A stretch of DNA of 7,751 nucleotides from JALWZX01 sp964506905 (GCA_964506905.1 CAZDNW010000009.1:1-7751), one strand, 5' to 3'; numbered from the stretch's first letter, positions 1 to 6,392 are shown. Program-made: numbers and translations. The notes: generated by a model from the sequence alone, not told the origin.

Positions 1-1337
1 AGATAATTCTTAAAATTCTCAGGAGTAATATAAACCTTATCAGTTTTACCCGTAATAATCTCTAAAGCCGCTTTTCTTGCCATATTCTCTAGCATTCTTT
101 GCAATGAACGGATCCCACTATCATAACCCAAAGGCCTTAATAAAACTGGCCAAACATCCGGTGAAAATTCTAATTGGTCTTCTTCTAATCCAGTTGTTTG
201 TCTAACCCGAGGCAATAAATAATCTCTAGCAATCGCTTGTTTTTCCTCATCAGTATAAGAACCCATCTTTATAACTTCTAAACGATCAAGTAACGCCGCA
301 CTAAATGTTCCTATCTTGTTTGCAGAAACAATAAACATAACATCAGACAAATCAAATGGATAATCTAAATAATGATCTCTAAAAGAAGTATTTTGTTCTG
401 GGTCTAAAATCTCAAGCATTGTTGCCATAACATCAGCTAACAAACCTGCTTGTCCAGATGCCTTGTCTAACTCGTCAAGTAAGATAATTGGATTTCTAAC
501 ACCTGTTCTTATTAAAGCTTTAATTATCTGCCCGGGTTCGGCACCTTCAACCGCTTTATCTCTACCACGAATTTCTAACACCGATCCAATAGCACCCATA
601 GAAATACGATAAAATGGCCTGTTTAACGCTTTTGCAATACTTTTTGCCATCGTAGTTTTACCTATACCCTGTAACCCAACCATACATAAAACCGGCGACC
701 TTTTCATTGCCTTAAAATCTTTCTTTTGTGCTAATAATTTACGCATTGCAATATATTGCAACACCCTTTCTTTAACAGGCTCTAATCCGTAATGGTTTGA
801 ATCTAGCGTTTGCTTAACTCTATCAATATCCAAAATTTCCTCAGCAAAATTGTTCCACGGCACCTGTATAACCCAATCAATATAATTTGAGATAATATCA
901 TATTCACGCGAATACACACCACTTCTGGCCATTCTTTCTAACCTTTTTATCATTGTATAAATATTCTCTTTCAAATCTTCTGGTGCCGCACTGTTTTGAA
1001 CTTTAACCCTTAATTGCTCAATTTCCTGAAATTGTTGATCAATATAATTTCCTTGCGGGGAATTCATTCCTGCACCTGCACCCATTTGATTCGCATTTAC
1101 TCCCGTCTGATTTGTGCCTATTGGATTCATGTTTGCACTACCTTGTTGAGTTGGGCTTACATTCGCACTATTTTGCTGAGATTGTGCGTCATTTTGCACA
1201 GGTTGTATCATTTGTTTAGTCACATTTGTTGAATCCGTTTTTACACCTGTATTATTAACATCATTACCAGTTAAACTACTATTTTGTGGGGAATTCATTG
1301 AATTAATCGTGTTAGATCCTTGGGCAGTATCATTCAT
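1..1337 (-). CDS. Lon-like AAA+ ATPase, C-terminus beyond left edge
   Basis: The 445 visible residues match the ATPase module of Lon (endopeptidase La), an ATP-dependent cytoplasmic protease. Residues 1-100 are a low-complexity Q/N/G/S-rich leader and 100-140 are probably helical. From about 145 the Lon linker and AAA+ core follow: YIDWVIQVPW (152-161), HYGLEPVKERVLQY (182-195), Walker A GLQGIGKT (221-228), Walker B ILLDE (285-289), LDPEQN (311-316), sensor-1 N340, arginine finger R352 in LLDRLEVI, and sensor-2 R410 in GIRSL. The reading frame is open to the left edge and stops just where Lon's Ser-Lys protease domain would begin, so its presence is unknown. Canonical Lon has roughly 300 residues before this core; here there are only about 145, so the LAN substrate-binding domain is missing. 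Lon's pore-loop Tyr-Ile is replaced by Val-Glu (V263, E264). The start at 1337 is supported by an extended -10 six bases upstream. It could be a non-proteolytic Lon relative. Confidence 0.85.
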   Translation of the reverse strand, partial: MNDTAQGSNTINSMNSPQNSSLTGNDVNNTGVKTDSTNVTKQMIQPVQNDAQSQQNSANVSPTQQGSANMNPIGTNQTGVNANQMGAGAGMNSPQGNYIDQQFQEIEQLRVKVQNSAAPEDLKENIYTMIKRLERMARSGVYSREYDIISNYIDWVIQVPWNNFAEEILDIDRVKQTLDSNHYGLEPVKERVLQYIAMRKLLAQKKDFKAMKRSPVLCMVGLQGIGKTTMAKSIAKALNRPFYRISMGAIGSVLEIRGRDKAVEGAEPGQIIKALIRTGVRNPIILLDELDKASGQAGLLADVMATMLEILDPEQNTSFRDHYLDYPFDLSDVMFIVSANKIGTFSAALLDRLEVIKMGSYTDEEKQAIARDYLLPRVRQTTGLEEDQLEFSPDVWPVLLRPLGYDSGIRSLQRMLENMARKAALEIITGKTDKVYITPENFKNY

Positions 1338-1343
1338 ATTGCC

Positions 1344-1352
1344 AGTATATCA
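1344..1352 (-). promoter_or_regulatory. Extended -10 promoter of the Lon-like gene
   Basis: On the minus strand TGATATACT occupies 1352-1344, which is an extended -10 element (TG, one base, TATACT). Exactly six bases (GGCAAT) separate it from the ATG at 1337. No convincing -35 box lies at 16-18 bases, as is common for extended -10 promoters. No Shine-Dalgarno sequence is present. The predicted transcription start coincides with the A of the ATG, implying a leaderless message. Confidence 0.6.
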
Positions 1353-1415
1353 AAAGGAAATAAAATCTTCGAGAGTTACTTTAAAAGAATTTAAAAATAT
1401 CCGATTTAGTAAAAA

Positions 1416-1853
1416 TTATTCTGCAAATCCAGAGTAATCATCGTTATCAACAACCTTTACACTTGTTTTAACATTCCCTGTTTGACGTGTATTCGGTTCC
1501 GTTGAAGGATTAGCAAATCCATCATAGTCTTCTGTATTAGAATTTACATTTTGCTTTGTGCTCGGCAAAACCATCCAATCACCATTGTCTTGAATCCCTG
1601 TAGAATCACCAGTGGCATTTTCTTGTGTATTTTCAAAACCGCTTGCATCTGTATTTGAGGTTTCAGCACCAGCAACTGTACCAGTATCTTTAGCTTCTTC
1701 CTCTACCTTATCAACCTTTGCTGTTGAATTTCCACTATTTGCATTATCGCTTGCAGGTTTCGCCTTTTTAGCCACAATCATACCTGCCAAAATACCAAAC
1801 CCTACAAATGCTATTACTATTATTATTGGAATTATTAATGATTTAACTTTCAT
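1416..1853 (-). CDS. Small single-pass membrane protein, unknown function
   Basis: This 145-residue protein is not recognised. It starts MKVK, followed by one hydrophobic segment at residues 5-27 and then KKAK (29-32), so it is probably a membrane-anchored protein. Signal anchor or uncleaved signal sequence are both possible; no lipobox is visible. The remainder is hydrophilic, acidic and rich in N, T, S, D and G, as expected for a disordered segment. A short motif recurs in it: TDASGFE (68-74), TEDYDGFA (107-114) and NDDYSGFA (137-144), the last ending one residue before the C-terminus. A looser pair is GDWMVLPST (91-99) and DGFANPST (111-118). It lies between metG and the Lon-like gene on the same strand, 65 bases after metG's stop. 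The opposite-strand reading frame over this region looks like a shadow of the hydrophobic segment. A real gene is likely because of the membrane segment, the promoter-like element and the flanking same-strand genes. Confidence 0.75.
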   Translation of the reverse strand: MKVKSLIIPIIIVIAFVGFGILAGMIVAKKAKPASDNANSGNSTAKVDKVEEEAKDTGTVAGAETSNTDASGFENTQENATGDSTGIQDNGDWMVLPSTKQNVNSNTEDYDGFANPSTEPNTRQTGNVKTSVKVVDNDDYSGFAE

Positions 1854-1862
1854 AATAAATAT

Positions 1863-1890
1863 ATTGTAAATTTAGACCTCATAATCTAAA
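1863..1890 (-). promoter_or_regulatory. Putative promoter of the 145-residue membrane protein gene
   Basis: On the minus strand TTTAGA (1890-1885) is followed after 16 bases by TACAAT (1868-1863), nine bases before the ATG at 1853. The -35 match is 4 of 6 and the -10 match is 5 of 6. No Shine-Dalgarno sequence is present. The predicted 5' leader would be only about three bases. A 9-bp palindrome covers the spacer and the -35 box. Confidence 0.45.
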
Positions 1891-1893
1891 TTT
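1868..1893. repeat. 9-bp perfect inverted repeat, possible operator
   Basis: AAATTTAGA (1868-1876) and TCTAAATTT (1885-1893) are exact reverse complements separated by 8 bases. It sits between the 3' end of metG and the start of the 145-residue gene, over that gene's promoter. On the minus strand no uninterrupted T-run follows the second arm and the stem is weak, so an intrinsic terminator for metG is less likely than an operator, although both remain possible. Confidence 0.5.
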
Positions 1894-1918
1894 CAAAAAA
1901 CTAAACAACAAAACCATT

Positions 1919-3367
1919 CTACATACCTTTTGGCAATCTACCAAATAGTAAAACAGATTCTTTTTCTATGCTACCCGATAGTATATCACAAATTTCATCG
2001 CTTGTCTCTATCGTAATTGGTTTTAATAATACAGCTATTTTTATAACTTTATCGTATGCCTCTCTTAATATCTTCTCTTTTTCGTCCCCTTCTTTTTTCC
2101 ATGGTTCAGTTTGATTTAGATACTCGTTTGCCTCACGAACTAATCGAGATAATAAACTTATAACATCATGAAATTTAAATTCCTCATAATACTCAACCAA
2201 ATCATCGTGCTCTTTTATTACTTCACTATATTCAGGAACTTTAACTTTTATATTAAATTCCTTACCCATTTTATTTATTCTTGATACCAAATTACCCAAA
2301 CCATTTACAAGATCGGCTGTATATTTTTCGTTTAACAATTTAAAGGTAACATCAGCATCATCTTTATATGGCAAATAAGATAACAATAAATATCTAGTAG
2401 CATCTATATCGTAGCGATTTATCAGATCAGGTATTGTAATGACATTTCCTTTAGATTTGCTTATCTTTTCGCCCCCTATTAAAACATAGCTGTGTACAAA
2501 TGTTGATTTAGGTAAATCGTACCCAGCCGACATTAACATTGCAGGCCATATAACATTATGAAACCATGAAATATCTTTAGCCATTAAATGTGTGGCCCCT
2601 TGCCAAAATTCAGTTTTATTATTTATTTCCAAAGACGACAAGTAATTTAATAACGCGTCAACCCAAACATAAAGTGTTTGACTACTATCACCCGGAAACT
2701 CAACCCCCCATGATACTTTTTCAACCGGTCTTGATATACTTTGATCTTCTAACCCTTCTTTTATTCTTGCAATAACTTCATTTTTCTTTCCTTCTGGATA
2801 GATTTTTAATTCACCTGATTCAATTGCCTTTAAAACCTTATCTTGATACTTAGACAATCTAAAGAAATAGTTTTCTTCTTCAACTCTTACTATTTGGTCA
2901 GGCCTGTGTAATGGGCAATATCCGTCTTCATTAAGTTCAGACTTTGTTAAAAATTTTTCACACCCGTTACAATAAATACCTTCATATTTTCCTTTATAAA
3001 CATCACCAGCATCTTGAATTTTTTTCCAAAAATCTTGAACAAATTTAACATGTTCTTTGTTTGTTGTTCTTGCAAAATAGTCGTAAGAGATAAATGTTTC
3101 GCCAAACTTTTCTTTAAAATAATTACTTCTCATATCAACATAATCTTGCAAATTCTCATACCCTAGCTTCTTTGCCGATTGTTCAACATTGGTTCCGTGC
3201 TCATCAGTACCGGTTGTAAAAAACACATTTTCTTCACCCAAAAGCAATCTATAATGCCTTGCTAAAACATCTGCAACAGTAGTCGTTAGTAAATGCCCTA
3301 TATGTGGCTCACCATTTGCATAATAAATCGGTGTAGTTATGTATTTTTTCTTTGATGAGGAATTCAT
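1919..3367 (-). CDS. metG: Methionyl-tRNA synthetase
   Basis: This cytoplasmic enzyme charges tRNA-Met with methionine using ATP, which is essential for initiation and elongation of translation. The 482-residue protein shows class I synthetase signatures in order: PIYYANGEPHIGH (13-25, containing the HIGH motif), GTDEHG (53-58), a single zinc knuckle with C133, C136, C151 and H154, YVWVDALLNY (233-242), the KMSKS variant KISKS (301-305), and the anticodon-binding helical domain with ANEYLNQTEPW (413-423). The knuckle arrangement (CxxC...CxxH) is as known for Thermus-type MetRS. The protein ends after the anticodon-binding domain, so the C-terminal tRNA-binding (EMAPII/Trbp111-like) domain of longer MetRS proteins is absent; this is a normal short form. 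The start at 3367 is supported by a promoter six bases upstream, with the conserved core beginning at residue 9. It is divergent from rmuC. Confidence 0.97.
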   Translation of the reverse strand: MNSSSKKKYITTPIYYANGEPHIGHLLTTTVADVLARHYRLLLGEENVFFTTGTDEHGTNVEQSAKKLGYENLQDYVDMRSNYFKEKFGETFISYDYFARTTNKEHVKFVQDFWKKIQDAGDVYKGKYEGIYCNGCEKFLTKSELNEDGYCPLHRPDQIVRVEEENYFFRLSKYQDKVLKAIESGELKIYPEGKKNEVIARIKEGLEDQSISRPVEKVSWGVEFPGDSSQTLYVWVDALLNYLSSLEINNKTEFWQGATHLMAKDISWFHNVIWPAMLMSAGYDLPKSTFVHSYVLIGGEKISKSKGNVITIPDLINRYDIDATRYLLLSYLPYKDDADVTFKLLNEKYTADLVNGLGNLVSRINKMGKEFNIKVKVPEYSEVIKEHDDLVEYYEEFKFHDVISLLSRLVREANEYLNQTEPWKKEGDEKEKILREAYDKVIKIAVLLKPITIETSDEICDILSGSIEKESVLLFGRLPKGM

Positions 3368-3373
3368 ATGCCG

Positions 3374-3401
3374 ATTGTATCACAGACAATTAGTCTTTCA
3401 A
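3374..3401 (-). promoter_or_regulatory. metG promoter, predicted leaderless
   Basis: On the minus strand TTGAAA (3401-3396), a 16-base spacer and TACAAT (3379-3374) form a good sigma-70-type promoter. TG lies one base before the -10, giving TGATACAAT. Six bases (CGGCAT) separate the -10 from the metG ATG. No Shine-Dalgarno sequence is present. The transcription start should fall on the ATG. Confidence 0.65.
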
Positions 3402-3512
3402 ATTAAAGTAAAAATGAGACATGCGAATGCCACAGGGGAATGCATACCCAGTACATTTATTTGTCACAAAACCATCGACAGAATTCCCAATAATACAAAA
3501 ATAAACACCTAC

Positions 3513-3541
3513 TTGCTTAACACAAAACAACAACCTACAAT
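3513..3541 (+). promoter_or_regulatory. rmuC promoter, predicted leaderless
   Basis: TTGCTT (3513-3518), a 17-base spacer and TACAAT (3536-3541) form a textbook-spaced promoter. The -10 ends six bases (CAAATC) before the rmuC ATG at 3548. No Shine-Dalgarno sequence lies between them. The predicted start of transcription is the A of the ATG. Confidence 0.65.
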
Positions 3542-3547
3542 CAAATC

Positions 3548-4702
3548 ATGACTACTGAAATGACATTCTTAATATCATCAATAGCTGTATCACTAACACT
3601 TTTTTTGGCTGTAATGTACTTTATGAACAAAAAGTTTAAAGATTTAGAAGAATCAAAAACTAACAAGGAAAAAGATGAAGTTTTAATGAAATGGTTAGAA
3701 ACAATGCAAAACGCAATGGAAACTAGATTAGAGGGTGTACAAACAACCGTTGATTCTAGACTTAAAAATGTTCAATCAGAATTAAACCAAACCACAGAAA
3801 CTTTAAACAAAAGATTTGATGCAAACACACAAGCGTTAAACGAAAGATTAGACAACGCCGCAGAAGTAATCGGTAAAGTACAAAAAGAACTTGGGTCTAT
3901 GAGTGAAATCGGCCGTAGCATGAAAGATTTGCAAGACTTTTTAAAATCTCCAAAGCTTAGAGGAAACATTGGCGAAGAAGTTTTAAAAGAATTACTAGAA
4001 CAAATGTTACCAGCAGATCAATATAAATTACAACATACCTTCTCTACTGGCGATAGAGTTGATGCTTTATTAAAACTGACAGAAGGTTATGTATCGGTTG
4101 ACTCTAAATTCCCAATGGAAAATTTTACAAAAATGATGCAAGCAGAAACTCAAGAGGATCGTGAAAGATTTAAAAAAGACTTTTACAAAGATGTTAAAAA
4201 ACACATAAACGACATATCAAAAAAATATATTTTGACCGATGAAGGAACAGTTGATTTTGCATTAATGTATATACCAAGCGAAGCAATTTACTATGAAGTA
4301 GTTGTAAATAACCCAGAACTAGGCAAATACGCGTGGGAAAAGCGAGTCTTACCTGTATCACCAAATGTGTTTTACTCTTACCTAAAAGCGATAATGATTG
4401 GGTTAGAAGGTAAAAAAGTAGAATCAAGAGCAAAAGAAATACTTAGACAAATTCATGGAATCAAAAAAGACGCTGAAAAATTCTCTGATAATTTGCGGGT
4501 TTTAACAAAACACATAACCAATGCCAAAAATTCTGCAGATACCGTAAATAGCAGTTTTGAAAAGTTAGAATCTAAAATAGATAATTTAAGTGGAATTCAA
4601 ATTAGTGGTACCTCACCACAAAATGTAATAGATGCCCAGCCTGAAGAATCTAATTCTGCCGACATAACAGATTCAACAGAGCAATTAAATTTAGTTAAGT
4701 AA
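3548..4702 (+). CDS. rmuC: RmuC family DNA recombination protein
   Basis: RmuC is a membrane-anchored coiled-coil protein with a PD-(D/E)XK nuclease-like domain. E. coli rmuC limits recombination at inverted repeats, and the biochemical activity is poorly known. The 384-residue protein has an N-terminal membrane segment (about 6-26), a long coiled coil (about 30-125, with repeated E/L/N/R heptads), and the conserved RmuC core from SPKLRGNIGEEVL (134-146). Candidate catalytic residues are E143 or E144, D172 in DRVDALL, and D185/K187 in VDSKFP. FALMYIPSEAIYYEVV (237-252) and YAWEKRVLPVSPNVFYSYL (261-279) are further family signatures. A second helical stretch (about 290-348) leads to a disordered acidic tail. 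The length is typical for the shorter members of the family. It is divergent from metG, and an unknown lipoprotein gene follows after 8 bases, probably in the same transcript. Confidence 0.95.
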   Translation: MTTEMTFLISSIAVSLTLFLAVMYFMNKKFKDLEESKTNKEKDEVLMKWLETMQNAMETRLEGVQTTVDSRLKNVQSELNQTTETLNKRFDANTQALNERLDNAAEVIGKVQKELGSMSEIGRSMKDLQDFLKSPKLRGNIGEEVLKELLEQMLPADQYKLQHTFSTGDRVDALLKLTEGYVSVDSKFPMENFTKMMQAETQEDRERFKKDFYKDVKKHINDISKKYILTDEGTVDFALMYIPSEAIYYEVVVNNPELGKYAWEKRVLPVSPNVFYSYLKAIMIGLEGKKVESRAKEILRQIHGIKKDAEKFSDNLRVLTKHITNAKNSADTVNSSFEKLESKIDNLSGIQISGTSPQNVIDAQPEESNSADITDSTEQLNLVK

Positions 4703-4710
4703 ATTAAGTT

Positions 4711-5604
4711 ATGTCGCCACAATTACCTGTTCAACTTATTTCAGAAGACGATGCGTCTCTAAGCCCTGAAAATCACCTCCTACAAACCACTGGTACTAAT
4801 AGCCCCATTGAAGATTGTCGCCCAAATGGAGGGCAAGACTGTGAACCTAAACCCAAAGAAGTAAAAGCAGAAGTCTATAGGCAACATATCACAACGGTAT
4901 TATTGTTACTCATGTTAAGTTTGAGTGCATGCAGCCCAAACGAACTTAGCCAATTAGAGACAAATGTATTACATATTCAAGCGCAACAAGTATCATCTCC
5001 AAAAGTAAGGTTCACGCGAGAAAATCCACAATACCCTTTTAGCATGAACGGATTCCCTAGAAATTTAGGCGATTATTTATATGAGGTATATGAGCATGAT
5101 AATCTTTTCACAAAGGAAATCATCAATTTAGGGGGCAATCACGCCATGGCAATTATCATAAATCCCTCGGATTATCTTAATTATTCTGAGCAAACAACAC
5201 CTTTTGAATACATGCTCGGATTTAATCCTGAGTACATAATTAGATTAACAAAAGCACAAACATTAGAAACCAATAAGGAAAATTTTGAAACCGAAGATAC
5301 ATTGACACACCCAAACCCAACAGATGTAATCCCCAAAAGTGGCACCAAATATCCATATCTTGGGTCTCCCTTCAGAAAATTACGATATATACAAGAGAAA
5401 GATGGCACATACAAAACAGTTCCGACCGATGTAGAATACTTTTTATTGTTAGGGGTTCTTGATAGTGACAAAAACTTATTTCCACTTACACCAGAACTAT
5501 TACAAAAATCTATAACCGACGAAAACTTAAAATTTGTAATATTTCTAGGTGAACAAAAAGAAGGAGAAGATTATGTTAGACCAGTATCTCTAGCCCTGCA
5601 CTAA
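4711..5604 (+). CDS. Predicted lipoprotein of unknown function
   Basis: The 297-residue protein is not recognised. A hydrophobic stretch TTVLLLLMLSLSAC (61-74) ends in a good lipobox, L71-S-A-C74, suggesting lipid attachment at C74 and export of residues 74-297. The preceding 60 residues are hydrophilic and hold C36 and C44, which is far longer than the usual 5-20 residue n-region. No ATG, GTG or TTG codon gives a normal-length signal peptide: only a TTG (residue 66) and the ATG (residue 68) inside the hydrophobic core occur. Either the long leader is real or the sequence has an error there. The exported part is mixed alpha/beta in character, for example EYFLLLGVLDSD and NLKFVIFLGEQKEG, with no known motif. 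It follows rmuC by 8 bases, with no Shine-Dalgarno sequence and no strong -10 (a weak TAAATT overlaps the rmuC stop), so cotranscription is likely. Its stop abuts the uppS stop. Confidence 0.75.
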   Translation: MSPQLPVQLISEDDASLSPENHLLQTTGTNSPIEDCRPNGGQDCEPKPKEVKAEVYRQHITTVLLLLMLSLSACSPNELSQLETNVLHIQAQQVSSPKVRFTRENPQYPFSMNGFPRNLGDYLYEVYEHDNLFTKEIINLGGNHAMAIIINPSDYLNYSEQTTPFEYMLGFNPEYIIRLTKAQTLETNKENFETEDTLTHPNPTDVIPKSGTKYPYLGSPFRKLRYIQEKDGTYKTVPTDVEYFLLLGVLDSDKNLFPLTPELLQKSITDENLKFVIFLGEQKEGEDYVRPVSLALH

Positions 5605-6321
5605 TTAATATTTTTTACTATCTCCACCAAACCTTCTCTCACGCCCTGCATAATCATCTAAAGCCTTCTTAAACTCTTCCACACCAAATGCTGGCATATA
5701 AGTTTCAGTAAAATAAAGTTCGGCATCTGCAATCTGCCAAATTAAATACCCAGAAGTTCTTAAATTTCCCCCTGTTCTAATCATCAAATCTACATCTGGT
5801 TGCCCTGCCGTATCTAAATAACCATTAATCAAATCTTGTGTAATATCTTTAGGTGAAATCCCAGCTTCTACTATTTTTTTAACAGCTCTTGTAATTTCAT
5901 CTCTACCTTCATATCCAATTGCCCAATTAACCACAATCTTAGTTTCATCAGGATTTCTAGCATACAATTCTTCAGCCTTTTTAACCAATCGGTTAGAAAA
6001 ACCTGCCCATGTTCCAATATGCTTGCTTTTAACCCCTAATGCCCTTACCCTATTCAGTAAACCCTCGTCATTCATTTCTTGCTCAAAAAGTTTCATCGCA
6101 TCAGATACAAAGTCTTTACTTCTCTTAAAATTCTTAGGTGACCAAGCCCACAAAGTTAAATATTCAACACCGATTTCAATACAATATTTTATAATCTCTT
6201 CAATGCGATTAAGAGCTTCTTTATGCCCTTCTACATAAGGTAAGTTGTGTTCTACAGCCCACCTTCTGTTACCATCCATGATAATAGCAACGTGGGTTGG
6301 TGTGTTATTAGTTTCAGACAT
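5605..6321 (-). CDS. uppS: Undecaprenyl diphosphate synthase-like cis-prenyltransferase
   Basis: The family condenses isopentenyl diphosphate onto farnesyl diphosphate to make the C55 lipid carrier of peptidoglycan and surface polysaccharide synthesis. The 238-residue protein shows HVAIIMDGNRRWA (10-22, catalytic D16), EGHK (31-34), YLTLWAWSPKNFKRS (54-68), RTGG (182-185), WQIADAELYF (195-204, metal-binding E201) and the C-terminal RERRFGG (227-233). Compared with E. coli UppS as remembered, RTGGE reads RTGGN, ISN reads TSG, NYGGR reads GYEGR and IGDTSRF reads IGTWAGF, so the product chain length may differ. The start at 6321 is preferred over an upstream in-frame ATG at 6453, because the family begins just before HVAIIMDGN, a promoter sits six bases upstream of 6321, and the longer form would overlap the divergent gene. 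It is convergent with the lipoprotein gene. Confidence 0.93.
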   Translation of the reverse strand: MSETNNTPTHVAIIMDGNRRWAVEHNLPYVEGHKEALNRIEEIIKYCIEIGVEYLTLWAWSPKNFKRSKDFVSDAMKLFEQEMNDEGLLNRVRALGVKSKHIGTWAGFSNRLVKKAEELYARNPDETKIVVNWAIGYEGRDEITRAVKKIVEAGISPKDITQDLINGYLDTAGQPDVDLMIRTGGNLRTSGYLIWQIADAELYFTETYMPAFGVEEFKKALDDYAGRERRFGGDSKKY

Positions 6322-6327
6322 AACAGT

Positions 6328-6336
6328 AATATAACA
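6328..6336 (-). promoter_or_regulatory. uppS extended -10 promoter, predicted leaderless
   Basis: On the minus strand TGTTATATT (6336-6328) is an extended -10 (TG, T, TATATT). Six bases (ACTGTT) separate it from the ATG at 6321. The -35 region falls inside the left arm and loop of an 11-bp palindrome and has no good consensus. No Shine-Dalgarno sequence is present. This element decides the uppS start. Confidence 0.6.
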
Positions 6337-6343
6337 AAAATAG

Positions 6344-6375
6344 AAAATTTTGCATATATAATAGTGCAAAATTTT
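6344..6375. repeat. 11-bp perfect inverted repeat between divergent promoters
   Basis: AAAATTTTGCA (6344-6354) and TGCAAAATTTT (6365-6375) are exact reverse complements around a 10-base loop, TATATAATAG. The element lies between the uppS start and the start of the 339-residue gene, covering the -35 region on the uppS side and lying 11 bases from the -10 on the other side. It resembles an operator for a dimeric regulator. A T-run follows on the plus strand, but no gene points into it from the left, so a terminator role makes little sense. The loop also contains TATAAT (6357-6362), a possible second -10. Confidence 0.55.
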
Positions 6376-6386
6376 TTTCCATGATT

Positions 6387-6392
6387 TATAAT
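6387..6392 (+). promoter_or_regulatory. -10 element of the 339-residue gene
   Basis: A consensus TATAAT lies eight bases before the ATG at 6401. The best -35 candidate at 17 bases, GTGCAA (6364-6369), is weak and overlaps the right arm of the palindrome. No Shine-Dalgarno sequence is seen in the eight bases AATAAGTA. The predicted leader is zero to a few bases. Confidence 0.5.

Larger units (their letters stand above)
3368..3547. other. Divergent metG/rmuC intergenic region
   Basis: This 180-base region separates two divergent genes and holds a promoter at each end. Its centre, about 3405-3510, shows no strong hairpin, repeat or RNA gene. The short plus-strand open frame across it begins inside metG antisense and overlaps the rmuC start, and it has no coding character. 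No coding gene is assigned here. Confidence 0.6.

Noticed and set aside
1338..1415. Possible terminator between the 145-residue gene and the Lon-like gene
   Set aside because: The region is A/T-rich with short T-runs on the minus strand, but no stable hairpin was found.
1612..1869. Plus-strand open frame antisense to the 145-residue membrane protein
   Set aside because: Its hydrophobic appearance mirrors the membrane segment read on the other strand. No promoter or neighbour supports it.
3374..3390. ATTGT-N7-ACAAT inverted repeat at the metG -10
   Set aside because: Five-bp A/T arms are expected by chance, and one arm is simply the -10 hexamer.
3339..3551. 70-residue plus-strand open frame across the metG/rmuC gap
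   Set aside because: It begins antisense to metG, overlaps the rmuC start and has no recognisable or coding-like content; it also runs through both promoters.
4768..4779. ATCACCTCCT, identical to the usual 3' end of 16S rRNA
   Set aside because: It lies inside the lipoprotein frame with no other rRNA similarity around it, and on the minus strand the implied Shine-Dalgarno sequence has no start codon after it. Chance match.
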